DNA of 64,000 nt from Progne subis subis (taxonomy: Eukaryota; Chordata; Aves; Passeriformes; Hirundinidae), in assembly GCA_022316685.1 (NCBI GenBank), contig JAKJHU010000062.1, positions 1,546,001 to 1,610,000 of the forward strand. The letters run 5' to 3'. Both the position numbers and the translations under genes were made by a program. Position 1 is the first letter of the stretch; each line of letters opens with the position of its first letter. A model generated the notes under the pieces. The model saw only the letters and a list, made by a program, of their open reading frames with translations, was not told where the DNA came from and did not search any database. Positions 49,210-61,800 of this stretch are shown piece by piece.

Positions 49210-49315
49210 AGCAACTACTACCACAATTTTTCAAATTGAGAGTTGAGGAAAGAGACTTTGAGATGCAAAGATCACACAGGAAAGTCCAGGAATGGAAAGC
49301 AGGTGCTTGATTAGC
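49210..49315 (-). repeat. Possible MIR-type SINE relic
   Basis: caatttttcaaattgagagttgagg followed by gatcacacaggaaagtcc resembles a minus-oriented MIR ('cattttacagatgaggaaactgagg ... ggtcacacaggaagtc'), with lower similarity than the other relics. Confidence 0.4.
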
Positions 49316-52189
49316 CCAGTGAATTAAGCAAAAGGCACTCCTGCTGCTAGAGAGAACATACCCCTATCTCATTATAATAGACCTTTTAACAGCACATAGA
49401 TGAAAATTTGAGAGTTTGTGAAAATATGAAATATGTTTGTCCCAAATTTCAGGATTTAGATAGTAAGAGACTCCAAAGACTTGGTACATTGCATTCAGTT
49501 CCCTAATTTTTTTTTTAAGAAAAACCTTCTCCACAAATGTAAAGATTTCCTAAAAAAGAAAAAAAAATAAATTTATATATGACAGAATCCATTTTTCTTT
49601 TAGCTAAAGGGCATAAAATAGAGCAGTGTGTCTCCTACTACTGAAGGCAAATTATTGTAACATCATTCTACTGTCCTATGAATGAGAAGTATCAAAGAGC
49701 TTAAAGAAAGGGAGAGTTACCAGGGAGAGAACAGGACAGGCAAAACTGTTCTTGCAGTGTGTACTGGCAGGAACTGGAAAACATGACAAATTTAGCAGAC
49801 ACCTTTTGAGGACTTTTCTTTGGACACACCCTGTTCCTCTGTCATTTGAGTTAAGCTAAAAATGAAATTCAGTAATTGACAGCCTATTTTAAAGGGAGTT
49901 TGACCGTAATAGAAAAGAAATTTTAAAAATAAACCTCACAAAACCCACAAATAAAAACACTTCATAACAAAATAAAGATCAAGAGTGTACTAATGAATTT
50001 CAAAACCAAACTAAACTTTGTTCTTTCTGGACATCTCTAACAAGCAAACATACTAATAGCCCCTTTTGACCATTGCACTGCTCTCAGTTTTTCCAGAGAA
50101 AATTCATAAGAAATAAAATCTAATGAATCTCCAAAGCTGTACTTTCTTGACTTATTACATTAGCAGGACCTCTCATCTCACTGAGAATTTTGAGAGAATC
50201 ACAGAATTCATTAAAGCAATTTACTCTATAATGGTAGATGGCAAAGATAGATCCCTACTAATGAGATGAACATTAATTAAATAAATTGTAGAATAGAACT
50301 GAACTGTTTAGCCAAGTTAAAAAGCCTTGCAAACAAACCTTGCACTACAAGCCTGAATTCTGTTCAGCCACACACTTTTCTTCTCAAATAAAAGCACTAT
50401 TATTTTCTTTTAATTGGTGAATTATATATTGGAAATGGAGCTCAGCAGGGATCATCTTTAGTATCAGCAGAGATCCAGTTCAACTACAAAGTGAGTTGGC
50501 CCCCTAAAAACAAAAACAAAAAAACCCCAAGCAAACAGAACACCAAAACAAAAGTTAAGCTTCAGAATGAGGACTCCTGGCATCTGCAAGTCGATTTAAT
50601 GACCAAAATATCTGCAACATTATAGAAGAAAATGCCAAGGAAAGGCTCACGTTCAACTTCCAAAACATACCTGAGTTTTACATTATCATTTTTCTTTCCC
50701 AATATCTTTTGCCTACTACCTAAACATCAACCATTTCTTTGGTAAGACAAAATAAGAGAAATTGATGAAAACATTACTGAATATCTGTTTTAGGTTTTAC
50801 AAGATGCCTTCAGACCTCCCAAGGATGGTGTTGACTTCAAGCTGATTCCTCTTTTGTTTGTTTACATCAATCCATTTTTGAGACAACAGTCTGGACAACA
50901 CGAAAACTCAAGCTTTTTCTTCCATGGGGCCCATTTTACACTAAGCACCTGAAGGTGAAAAGAGGATACATCTGATAGAATGAGATTATAGAAATCAGAT
51001 TTTTTTCCTTTGACACCAGCAAGAGGTTTAATAAAATGTGCACCTATAAAAACCACTTACAATCTAATGGTAGGTGAGTTTAAATGAGAAATAAGGTGAC
51101 ATTACTGACATAAAGGATAAAGAAAAAAACAGGACAGTCAAAAGCTTAAGGGGTCCTAGATACACATTCAACAAGGAATTCCTTGGGAGTAGGGCTCAAA
51201 GAAAATTCTGAAGTCCAGAATATTTTAGAACCTGACTCAAGTCAATGTACATCAGCCTTGATTTTCAACATGCTTGATGGCATGCTCTGACTCCTTCCCC
51301 AGCAAGTTTTACTCTCTCAAAAGCCTTCTCCTCTAGCCCAAAGGGGAAAAAGCAACAACGTTCAATCCTGAAACTCTTCATTATAACCAGTGCACAGGAA
51401 GTTCCTGTAAAACAATCGACACCTGCTTGTGCTGAAATGTGTTTTACATAGATTGTCACACAAAGATGCTGGAGGAAGACGTGTGAGACTCCACCCAGAG
51501 TTCTGCTGACAGGGAGTGATGTAAAAAGAACAAAATAATGAGTATAGTTCTGGATTGGGTGTGATTTTGAAAGCTGAAGTGAGCCTCCTTGTCTGTTCAA
51601 TGGAAATAACATCAATCAATCAGGTTTAGATGAGGCAGGATAATAGTAAAAATAAACAGGTAAATAAGACAGTTTTCCATAAAAAGGCAAGACAGCTCAA
51701 ACCTATTCCTCTAAAAGAACTCAAAATTTTCCATGAAATGTGACTCTCTGCATATTAAACTGCATAAAATTATTCTTAATTTTATCTCAGTCAAAAGAAC
51801 ACAACATTGTCTTGATCCTAATAAAAAAAAATTCCTCTTCCTTCCCCCCCGCCCCCACTGTTTTTAACTTAATAAAACCACTGCAAGAAGTTTCAATAGA
51901 GAGGGATTTTTTTTTCACTGACAATTATACACACATACATAGCAGGAGACATCTTAAAGTTATCATTATGATTCAATCATACTGAAAATAAACCTGTGTA
52001 TTGCATGAGTGCCACAAAACTCATTGCTCTCCTCCAGAGCTCCTTCCACAAGAGGATTGAGACACCAAAGTTGTAAGAGGAACTTAGTCTGACACTGCCT
52101 GTTCTTTGGATAAATAGAGGGCTTGAGAGTTGTCAATACAGCACTTTTGCTACCCACTCGATTCAGTGCAAAATAAATGAGGATATTTT
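49316..52189. other. Non-coding stretch, nothing firmly recognised
   Basis: An A/C-rich tract is at 50500-50555, and C- and A-runs near 51821-51855. Minus frames of 116 and 85 codons at 51265-51619 overlap in different frames without domains. Confidence 0.45.
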
Positions 52190-52740
52190 CCTCTTGCAGC
52201 ATGTATTAAATCCCATTAGCATTAATGAGAGTCACACGTGAGTTTGGCGGGGAGCTCACACAAAGTGCAGAGCAGACAGTTTCCAAATTCTCAGCCCTCC
52301 CTTATATCTTCCAGCCATCTTTTCTCTGTGAAAGCTTTGCCATACAGAGTCCAAAATAAAAAAGGTAAATCAAATTCTCGTGCATATGATGTGTTAGGAT
52401 GATGGGTTGGGGTGGGGAGGGGGGAATCTGAGGGCCTGAAGTGCAAATAATTACAGTGTTTGCATTTAGCAAAGTGCTACCAGTTAAACTCCCAGGCAGC
52501 ACTAATACAGCAGGAAAGCTTTGAGTTGGCTGAGCAACTTTTCACAGCACACTGGTAAAATAATAAATTGTGCTATGACCGATAACATTCAATAATTTCC
52601 CTGATATATTGCTACAGCCACATTTTCTACAGTGTAAAGCTCATATTTCTCTGTCACATTAGTAATTTCCATAATGCTCTTGGAGTTAGTAGGGAAAAGT
52701 ACGTCAGAGTAGTAACAAAAGGAAGCTGACTGTTCTCTAG
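52190..52740. promoter_or_regulatory. Conserved-noncoding-element-like block
   Basis: Contains aaatcccattagcattaatg, cacgtgagtttggcgggg (E-box-like plus CpG), gtgcaaataattacag, gaccgataacattcaataatt and gtacgtcagagtag. Complex and repeat-free apart from a short GGGGTGGGGAGGGGGG run near 52410-52425. Inference. Confidence 0.35.
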
Positions 52741-52870
52741 AATCAAAAAAAAAAAAAAAAAAAAAAAAAATAGAGACAGAAAAATAAAAAAGGAAAGGTC
52801 AGGATTTTTTTTTTTTTAAACTTCCACAATACACCAAGCGATGACTACAGGAAAAAAAAAAATACACCAG
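52741..52870. repeat. Homopolymer cluster A26 / T14 / A13
   Basis: A26 at 52745-52770, T14 near 52806-52819 and A13 near 52850-52862 lie within 120 bases. The A and T runs are inverted and could pair. Confidence 0.9.
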
Positions 52871-53060
52871 CTGCTACATACAACATTGCTTCATTACAGA
52901 CCCAGCAGAGTAAGAGTCGTGGATCCATTTTGCCTTTTTCTTGCTTGATAATATCACTAAAGCATTAATGGAATCCTTACGCTCCATTGCTATGGTATGA
53001 ATTTATCTACAGCATATTCTTTATTGGTTTGAGTACAGATATGTTATTTTTCTGTATTGG
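52871..53060. promoter_or_regulatory. Small conserved-noncoding-element-like block
   Basis: ttgataatatcactaaagc, cattaatggaatcc and gaatttatctacagc in complex sequence beside the homopolymer cluster. Weak inference. Confidence 0.3.
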
Positions 53061-53983
53061 GAGGTGGGGAAAAGGGGGTTCTCTGCATCTGTTTAAGAAA
53101 ATACATTCCTTATTCATGGAATATGGATGAGAAAAAAGCAAACTTTCATAAAAAATAAAACAGTATTAGTACTCAGCTTAAGTTACCCAAATGAGGAGAT
53201 GTAGAACTTCTTAATTAAGAACTTAACTATTACGCAAAGCTTTGCTGACTTGGACTTAAGTTATACTTCCAGTCTCTATTAAAAAACTGGCAGAATAAAA
53301 GACATACTATTGTAATGGCTGGAAAAAGTATCCTTATTTTAAGGGAACTACCCTTTTTAACTAGTTATTACCATAGGATGCATTGTCCTCTTTTGATTAC
53401 AACACTGCAAATATTTTCTGATTGTTATCCAACTTAAAGTTTTATTTATTGCTGTATAAAAATGTGTTGAGTAGAGGGGAAGAAAGTTCTTTCCACAAAA
53501 TTTTTAAGTCTGATTTTTGGCATACAGAAAAACTTATTAAAAAACAAAGAAAGACCACAGAATCATTATGATCATGCTTTTGGACACACAGCTCTGAGGA
53601 GGGTTTCCACACATCAGGCTTATACTGAGAGGGACGAGAGCTTAAATAGCTTTTAGAGTTTCAAGAACTGCAAATTTCCAGTACACAGGAGAAATTCTGA
53701 GAGAGTGAACATCTCATTTGCTATCATACAGTCACCATCAGTTTTGCAGGTCCTTAGTAATTTACAGACAAACCTATCTATGTTATTGCCTAAGGAAACA
53801 GGAAGAATCATTGTCAGAGCAGAACTCAAAACACACATAAACAAGGCAGCGCATGTAAATGATCACTTCAGAGGGCTAAGGGAGGATGAGCTCCTTTGGA
53901 CCCAGGAATAAAGCCTCAAATGTCACTGCAACGACTTGTGAAAACCACACATTGAAAAAGTCACAAGGGGTTGATTTATTCAT
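53061..53983. other. Non-coding stretch, nothing recognised
   Basis: AT-rich; two overlapping opposite frames of 63-68 codons at 53653-53911 without domains. Confidence 0.5.
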
Positions 53984-54022
53984 CCAAAGGCTTGTCTGAA
54001 TAAGAATTAAGACAAGCCTTGG
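53984..54022. ncRNA. Compact hairpin-forming inverted repeat (possible structured element)
   Basis: Arms at 53984-53997 and 54010-54022 pair over 13 base pairs (11 uninterrupted) with one bulged A, closing a 12-base loop gaataagaatta. It is shorter than a normal microRNA precursor. Its type is uncertain: it could be a relic of a small inverted-repeat element, a binding-site pair or chance. Confidence 0.3.
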
Positions 54023-55599
54023 CTGTAACTGCTTTGTGCTAACTGGCCTTTCCAAACCAACAGCTGCCTTTACTAAGAGTCAGGTGAGGAGTGGCAGGAA
54101 GGAGGATGCTCTCATATAAGCGCAGATATACGACCAGCTAACCCATTCCCATCTTCCTTACATCCTGCCTCAGGCATTCCTGGGGTTGGTGGCACACAGA
54201 CACAGCAACAGAAGTAAGGGAGAACCAGCTGCTGCTTGCATCCAGGGATCAACATCCCACATCTTCAACACCTTCCAAGCAGGTGATATGATTCTCAGAC
54301 TCCCAGCACATACCACGTGCCAGTTTTATCTGACATGGCATTGCCAAGCAGGGGCAGCTTTCAGGCCAGTTCCTGCAACACCATGAAATATTCCTGGCTG
54401 AATGATTCATGAGAGCAGCCATGGTAACAACCACTGCTTGCCTCTGCATTTCCAGATCTCTCGTGGTGACTGCAAGATATTGAGTGAAGAGTGACTTCCA
54501 GAGCAACAATTTTCTGGAACGGCCCTTGCCCACAAAGCCATGTCTGGGCTCACAAAACAAGAACCAGCTGGCACTGGAGAATGGGACTGCAGAGATATTG
54601 GAAACAGCTGCAGAACTTCAGCCTGATGTAAATATTTCCTTTGGTGTCAAGGAAAGTCTGTAGCTTAGTCTTGAGCTGTAATGACAGGGTACCAGCACAA
54701 GAATTGTATGAGAAATTCACAGCCCTGGCTATTCAATTGCTTGCCCTGGCTACCAGCTGCAGATCTCAATGGCTGGACAGCTGGAGTAGAGATGCAACCT
54801 GTCCTCTCACTGTCATCTGGGTCTTCCAGGTCTTTCCCTTCCTGGGGAGAAAGTGATACTTTACATTTTTGCCCAAGTTTTTTTGCCTATCTTGCGGTTA
54901 AATAGAGGGAGAAAGAATTTCTACAGTGTGCAGCATCATGACCATCTACACACAGCTCATCTATAAAATAAAAATTAAAAACAAATTAAAATATCCAAGT
55001 TGTGCTAAGTCACAATTGCCTACTGGTTTCTGCTCAGAATCCACCAGAGTAATAGGCATAACCCATTAGTAGGTAAAGGCAGCTTAAAAGCCTCTATGAA
55101 TACACCCCCATCTAAATTAAATTCCTATGGAATGACCTGTGCATATTCTATGAGGAAAGAACAATGCTCATATTGGGCATTTCCCTTCCACAGCAGTTTC
55201 TGTTTCAGTGGCTTAAATTTGTGGCAGAACCTGCCCAGGTTCCTTCTACATAATGACCCAGAGAAGGGTTTCTTTGAATTGCAACACTGCCTTAAAAGCA
55301 AAAATTTTAAAAATTCTAGAATTGACCAATTTTTTTTTTTTTTTTTTAAAGTTTAGGTGTGTTATGCAAAGGGAAAGGCTTGAATTGAAAGGAAAGAGGC
55401 AGCTTGGCTTAGACTGCTTGGAAAAAAAAAATGATAAAATTACCAGGAGCCAGCTGTCTGTCATTTCTGGCCACAGAGTTTCTTTCTATGACCAATCAGG
55501 CCAAAAGGCTGAGGGGATTTGCCAAGCTGTGAAACTTTCATGAGCAGTTGGAAGAGGACAAGCACAGTTTTGAGAGCTTCAGAGGGGGCTTCTCCATTT
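54023..55599. other. Non-coding stretch, nothing recognised
   Basis: An E-box CACGTG lies at 54314-54319 and T18 at 55330-55347. Frames of 66-103 codons overlap on both strands and show no domain. Confidence 0.5.
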
Positions 55600-55975
55600 T
55601 GCAAATTTAGAGTAATATCTATATTACGGACGTGCTTTGTATTTAAAATTTTAGATCTTGTGCAGGCAAGTTAAAAATTAGCTGTATTGCTAATTCAGGT
55701 TTACAATGAATTTGAAGCATATTGGGAGTTAATGGTGTTAATAGCTTTGTGCAATGTGTTTCCTACCTATTAGTTCAAGTCCCTTTTTAAAAAAATACAT
55801 TTGCAAGGATAAAAATCACCATTCAGATTTATACTGATTAAAGAAAAGCCTTACTGATAACGAACTTGCACAGACAATCCAAATTAATTGTTGGTTTGAT
55901 TAAAATGCAGCATGTATATGATAACTACGAGCTGGTATGGTCACACTGTGATTCTCAAGCAACACAGATGTGATA
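55600..55975. promoter_or_regulatory. Conserved-noncoding-element-like block
   Basis: Complex AT-rich DNA with gtaatatctatattacgg, gttaaaaattagctgtattgc, ggagttaatggtgttaatag, caaattaattgttggtttg and tgtatatgataactacgagc. Homeodomain and SOX-like words are dense and no repeat is present. Inference. Confidence 0.4.
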
Positions 55976-56309
55976 AGTGCTCATTTTTAATCTGGTACAG
56001 TTTGCATGTGCACCAGCATCGTGTTGGAAGAGAACATATGCTTTGAATAGATTAAGTAACCAGCCACTGCCTCAGGATTCCCAACAACAGAGGAAGATGG
56101 TGCTCATTGAATGGAACAAGAGAATACTGGGGGGGAAAAAAGACGTTCCAGTACTGTCAGCCTAGTCCTAGCATCTGTCCAAGAAACACTGACATCAATT
56201 TAATGTGTGCAGAGATGCAGCAATTTAGAAGAGGAACAAGAGTTCAAAAACTGGTATGAGATTTTTTGAGGTTTATATCTGTCACTAGAAGACACGAAAA
56301 GAATGATAC
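55976..56309. other. Non-coding spacer
   Basis: Nothing recognised; a 62-codon chance frame only. Confidence 0.5.
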
Positions 56310-56390
56310 TCATACAGTCAAGTGGTTAGGGGATCGTGGACAATGACCAGGGATTGGAAAATGAGGTTGACACCTCTCCGACCTCATCGG
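56310..56390 (+). repeat. Possible tRNA-derived SINE relic
   Basis: acagtcaagtggttaggggatcg at about 56314-56336 resembles a SINE A-box region ('gtctagtggttagggcac'). ggttgacacc at 56365-56374 resembles a B-box, at plausible spacing. More diverged than the copy at 41545. Confidence 0.4.
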
Positions 56391-58627
56391 TCAAACTAGA
56401 AGTCCATCAATTGTCCTTCCTCCAAGGAGGCATGTGAAAACAATCACTGTTTATGTTACAATCCGTGAAAAACTCCCCTACAAAAATGCAAACATCAGAA
56501 GGCTAAAAGAATAAGACAACAGTATCCAACCTTTTTAGGAGAAAATACCTATAAGGGCCTACAGGTAAATACTGTACTTAGAATATACTGGATACATGCA
56601 AACACACAGCTGTATGAATAAAAATAGTGCACATTCCCATCATTAAAGACTATATTATAGTGTATAAGCTAAAGAGGACCAAATTAAGATTCCACTGGCA
56701 TCTTCAATTCTAGTGCTTCCATTATATATATTAACTAAATCAATCACAGTAATTACTGTAAATATAACAGCTTATCAGAATCTTGTATTAGAAAAAAAGT
56801 GGACTTCCAGGAGAAAAGCCTTGAATCATACAAGACTGTCAATAAAGCACCCCACAGCTATGCAACTTCAGAGAAATAAACTGTGGTTTACCTTCACCAA
56901 AAAATTACCCAAAGCACTTTTCTCTTTAAGTTCTTCTGCATGAGAGCAATCAAGGCTGCAACAAGCATTTCCTAAGCTCAGAAGAGCACTGGCGCTGCTC
57001 ACAGTTCTGGAAGTTTTCCTTGTGTTGATGGCATTGTCAAGACTCACTCATTCAGTGAAACACTGCTTCAGTTTTTCCCTTCAGTTCTCAAAACGATCTC
57101 TAGCAACCACACTTCATGTCATCAAGCCACATCTGTTTTAGCATTGTTTCTTCAGCACTGCCCAAGGCAAAATAATTTCAAAAGTCATCTATTGTTTCCT
57201 TGTTTTTGTACAGCCAATGCTCTTGCCAAACCCAAAATGTAATGGCAATCTTTGTGTAGGGAACTGTGATGTAGCTCCCAAATTGTTAAAATCTCTGTTC
57301 TGAAAGGCAGCCTGGTAGACATTAATAAAGAAACTATTGCTAAGGGAAATGACTTTTGGGGGCTTTATGATAAGATTTCTTATGGGACAGTACTTGTGCA
57401 GTAAGACAAAGCCAGTCCAATACCCTTTAATAATTTCATGTAGAGAAAACTAATTTTCTGGATCATGCATCATACACATCAGCTTGCTAAGGGATGTGAA
57501 GAATAACAACCAACAGAAGCAGAACAGAAAATTTTAGGAAGACTTCACCTGGCCTGATGCTGAGAGTAACACAATATATTTTACTCCTTACTTATAGGTT
57601 TAAGCTATTCATCTATGTCTAACAGATAATAAATATAAACCAAACCAAATAAACAAGCCATAAAATACCTGTCCAAACTGAAGCCAAATAACACCTACAT
57701 GGGCTAAGATCTCAAACTGAAAATCTTTGGCTCAGCCAAATGTAGCAAGTCAAACATACCCTGAAAAAACTCTCACATATTTTGGCACTAGAAAGAGGAC
57801 ACTTCAGAAGCCCAGCATGGACCTTTGGCCAGTATTTCATCATCCCACCAGCCCTGCCCTTTTATTAATATTCATAGAAGACATATAATAACCTTATTTT
57901 CCCTTTAGAAGGAAGCAGCAGATGAAGAGATAAGAAAGAGCATCTTCTGTTGGTCCTTTTAGGCCCAGTAGACAAAGAACAATCCTTGTCAGCTGCTCTC
58001 CCTCTTCTCTAGTGCAAATCTCTGTCTGTGCTATAAAGCCATCAGAAACAAAAATAGTACAAGAAGTCAAACATTTGGCCATGAAGCGTTTCAGCATCAA
58101 GAGACTGTTGTCTTACATTTTCAGCTTCTACCCAGAATATTTTTAGCAGCTTTCAGAATAAAAGGAGGACATTGCCAACCCTGCAACAGTTTGGGGAAAA
58201 AAAAATAAATAAAACAGACTAGACAAACAAGAACTGTTTCAGCAGGGTAAAAAAGATCTTTTTTAAATTCAGAGGCAGAATTTGAGGTGTGGAGTAATTT
58301 CCCTCCCTGCTTTCTCAGTCCAAAAGAAGAAACAGAAGCAGCCAAGGTGAACATATAGTTGAGAATCTTGTTCACTAATAACTATTACCTAGGTAACAAA
58401 ATTTTTACAATCAAGATTCTTGTTCTCTAGGAACCTTTAATTGATTCCAGTTCTCTAATTAATCTGAAAGATGTAACCTAAGGTAGCAAACTGGTAAGAA
58501 ATGCAGAAACACCCAATTAGGAACAACTCTAACAGGTAAGGATGGGGATTCAGCCACATCAAATATGTAAATGCAGTCACTGCATAATAATAAGTTGTAT
58601 TCAAAGTTTGTATAGTACTATCAACTG
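56391..58627. other. Non-coding stretch, nothing recognised
   Basis: AT-rich. Chance frames of 68-84 codons. No repeat family by eye. Confidence 0.5.
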
Positions 58628-58800
58628 CCTTTTGGGGTTTTTTGTTTGGTTGGGGTTTTTTTATTATTTTGGGGGTTTTTTTGTTTGTTTGCATGGTTTT
58701 GGGGGGTTTTTTTGTTTGTTTTTGTTGTTTTGGTTTTGGGTTTTTTTCTCTCTTTGGCGTGGGGGGCTTCGTTGGTTCCTGGTTTTTTGTTGGGTTTTTT
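58628..58800 (+). repeat. T/G-rich low-complexity tract with multiple G-runs
   Basis: About 170 bases of T-runs separated by G-runs of four or more at 58634-58637, 58652-58655, 58671-58675, 58701-58706 and 58761-58766. The complementary strand is A/C-rich and gives a spurious Lys/Pro/Asn/Gln-rich 158-codon frame. It is likely a decayed homopolymer or expanded simple repeat. Confidence 0.85.
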
Positions 58801-61800
58801 AGCAAACAGATGCTGAAAACCAAAACATCAGTAGCCAAAAGAAGCAGAGTTTCTGAAATGGAAATAAGAAAAGCAAAATTGGAAATAAAAAAAAAGTATG
58901 ATGTGCTAAAAACCAGAAGGTTAGGAACCAAGTAGCTTCGTGGTGCTTTTACCTCAAAGATCAGAATGGGAGCTACACTTTAGGTCTTAGGTGAAATGAG
59001 TTTGACAGATTAGGTCTGATAACCAGCTGTCAGTGAACTACATCAAAACACAGCACACACATACACAGCTTACTCCAACTAACTGTTCTCTGCTCCAGAC
59101 AATTTCCCTCTGAGGGCGACATGAAGATAAATGAACTCCTGTCCCCAGGGACAAGTGTCCCTCAATGAGGCAAAAAACACCGTACAGTGACACAGCTCCT
59201 CTTGACTGTTACAAATAGAACCAGCAGCCTGTGTTTCCCAGGAGTTAAATGTGGGTACTACACGAACCAGGGCAATTACTAGAGCAGGGGTGGAAACCCC
59301 TAGAGATCCTAAAATCCTAGAACTTCTTTGTTAATAGGAAAAAACAATAAAATCTTCACACTTTTCTCAGATGGGGGGATCCTTCTCTCTCTCCTGTTGC
59401 CTTGTCCTGATTCCTGACTGGTCTTCAACAAGAGGCAGCATTTCTTGTGAAAGCAAGGCATAAAGCACTTCTGAGAAGGTAATTTCTCACATTCTCTACT
59501 TTCCTTTCTGTTGTTTTGTCTATCTTCCAACACCTCCCCTTCATCCTACTTTTGCTATTCACCACAATTTTCTGAAATTAAACCAAGCTTTAGCCATCGT
59601 AGTGATGCTTTACCTATCTCTCACTAGATCACACCAGGATATCCTGGAATTCCCTTCCTTAAAATTGATTCCATTAGGAAAAATTCTATCAGACGTTTGC
59701 TGTTGAGCATATTTGCCAGTGGATATTTTGAAAGAGTAACCACTTTAAACACAAAGCAATCAGTTCTGCAGTATTTTTCAACTTGTCTTATCTAAATGAC
59801 GCTGCTTTGCATTCAAAGTGTAATCCATGATCAAAAAAGTCAAAAGCCACAGTAATGGGATTTAAAAAACAGGATTTCCCTCTAAAACAAAGTATCATCA
59901 GCACAAACACCTCAGAGAATCCCCCAAGAAATCCCTCAGACCACTGAAATGTTTCTTCAATGCCATTAACATCCAGAACCTTCAGACTTGCAAATAACCT
60001 TTTCTGGAATAAAAGCTAGAAAACTTTATGAACTGTGAAAGAAACACACCATCAAGAAAATGGGTTTGTGCTTCACATCCATAGTTACACCTATAGCTAG
60101 AAATCTGTTAGCAGAGGTTTAGAAACCTTTGCAAAAGTGATCCTTACAACATTGTTCTCATTTCTCCAGCCACTTTATCAAGCAATGAACAGATGATCAC
60201 ACATTTGAACCACTGAAGACAAAATTTACTCAAATCTGTCTGCAGACCCCAAGAAATCACTCCTCAGTCTGAACCTCTTGCCAACACATAGTAAAATTAC
60301 CATGACTTTGGATGCCAGCAGTGGCACAGTCCAGAGAAGCTTCAGCCCTGCTCTGTAATTTCCTCACACAAGGCTCTCCACAAATTTCCTTCTTCCCTAA
60401 TTTTTTTTTTTTTTAAGTTATATGCAATTTTCATTGGTGAAAAAGAGCATCATTATATGAGCCTACAAGTATGTCTCTCCCTAGCAGAGGTGGGTGCAGA
60501 GTCTCCAACTAGTTAGCAGCCTTTTCTGCCTCCTTAAGTACATTTCCCAAATGTAATTGTTCCAGAGATCCCCAACAGGATAATGATGGTTACACAGCTT
60601 CTGCAAATGAAACCCACAGGTTATGCAAACGAAACCCTCCCTGTAGCTCAGTTCGTTTCTGCTCACCCACAGACTAAAGCAGAGAGCTCTTCCCCCCCAG
60701 TGGTTCTGCTCATCTCCAGTTGTGAACAAATCACTGTGCAAACAGCCCCAGGGCAGCATCTTACCCTTTGCACCAAGAGGAGAGAGCAGAAGATGGCAGA
60801 GCTCGAAACAGACCGCGAGACACACTTTATCAACACAACTATTAATATTTTGATCTAACAAGTGATAGAGCAAGTTTGATAACAAAAGGATACATCATTA
60901 CTTAAGATAACAGGACCCTTTAAAACTTTAAATAGATTAAAATAGGTTACGCTATTAGCAGTATGGCTAAAATGCTTCCTGTTCAGGTAATCAACCAAGT
61001 CTTCAGTTCCCAAGCAGGGTCTTCTGCCTCCCTTTTTTCATGTAATTAGATAAATACTGAGTTTGAATATTCCTGTGAGGAACCATGCCATTACATATAC
61101 TTGTCATTTATACAGGACAGCAATTCCTGTCTCAGAACACTTGCTGGGTTTTATCCTCTTTTTAGTTTGAGCTAATCTTCAGCCACCTCACCTTTCCTAC
61201 CACACATCATGACACCCATCCTGCACTGTCACAATCTTTCATCAATTAGACTTTAAAAGACAGAATACAGATGTTTGTGCCCAACATTTTCTTTGCCTTA
61301 TTACCAGCACAGTTCCTGCATAGGTGAAGGTTAGATTTTGACTTTCATCCCCATGCCATAACTCAGGACACGTTCATTACTGAAGTCTCAAATTTGGCCT
61401 GATAATTTAAACAGGTGTTGGAGGCATAAAGCTGACCTCTAATTAATAATGAAAGCCAGAATTCTGGATGAGATAAGGACAGCATGAGTTTGGCAGCCTA
61501 CAATGGATAAAGGCACCATCAGAGCAAACACACCATGACAGGGTTCAGGATTAGCAGTGCAAGTGTTTTCTCAGCATTCGGTGACACAGGAGGGTATATT
61601 ATCTAAAAAAAGACACTATCCCAGACACACAGGCGGTGGTCACTGATATACACAACATATTTTGTCCTTCTTAAACAGGAATGATATCACAAAACATCCT
61701 GCCAGTCTTCTACAGATCAGCCCAAGCCTGAAGAATCAGCTCGACCAGGACAAAAGGAGGGCTCTAAATGTTGTGCACACTCACATGTAAATTATTGAAT

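Noticed and set aside
58455..58931. 158-codon minus-strand frame as a gene
   Set aside because: The middle third is a translation of the A/C-rich low-complexity tract (Lys/Pro/Gln/Asn); no domain.
60481..60885. 134-codon minus-strand frame as a gene or exon
   Set aside because: Cys/Leu-rich but no pattern of a known family, and the opposite strand is also open; no splice or promoter context seen.
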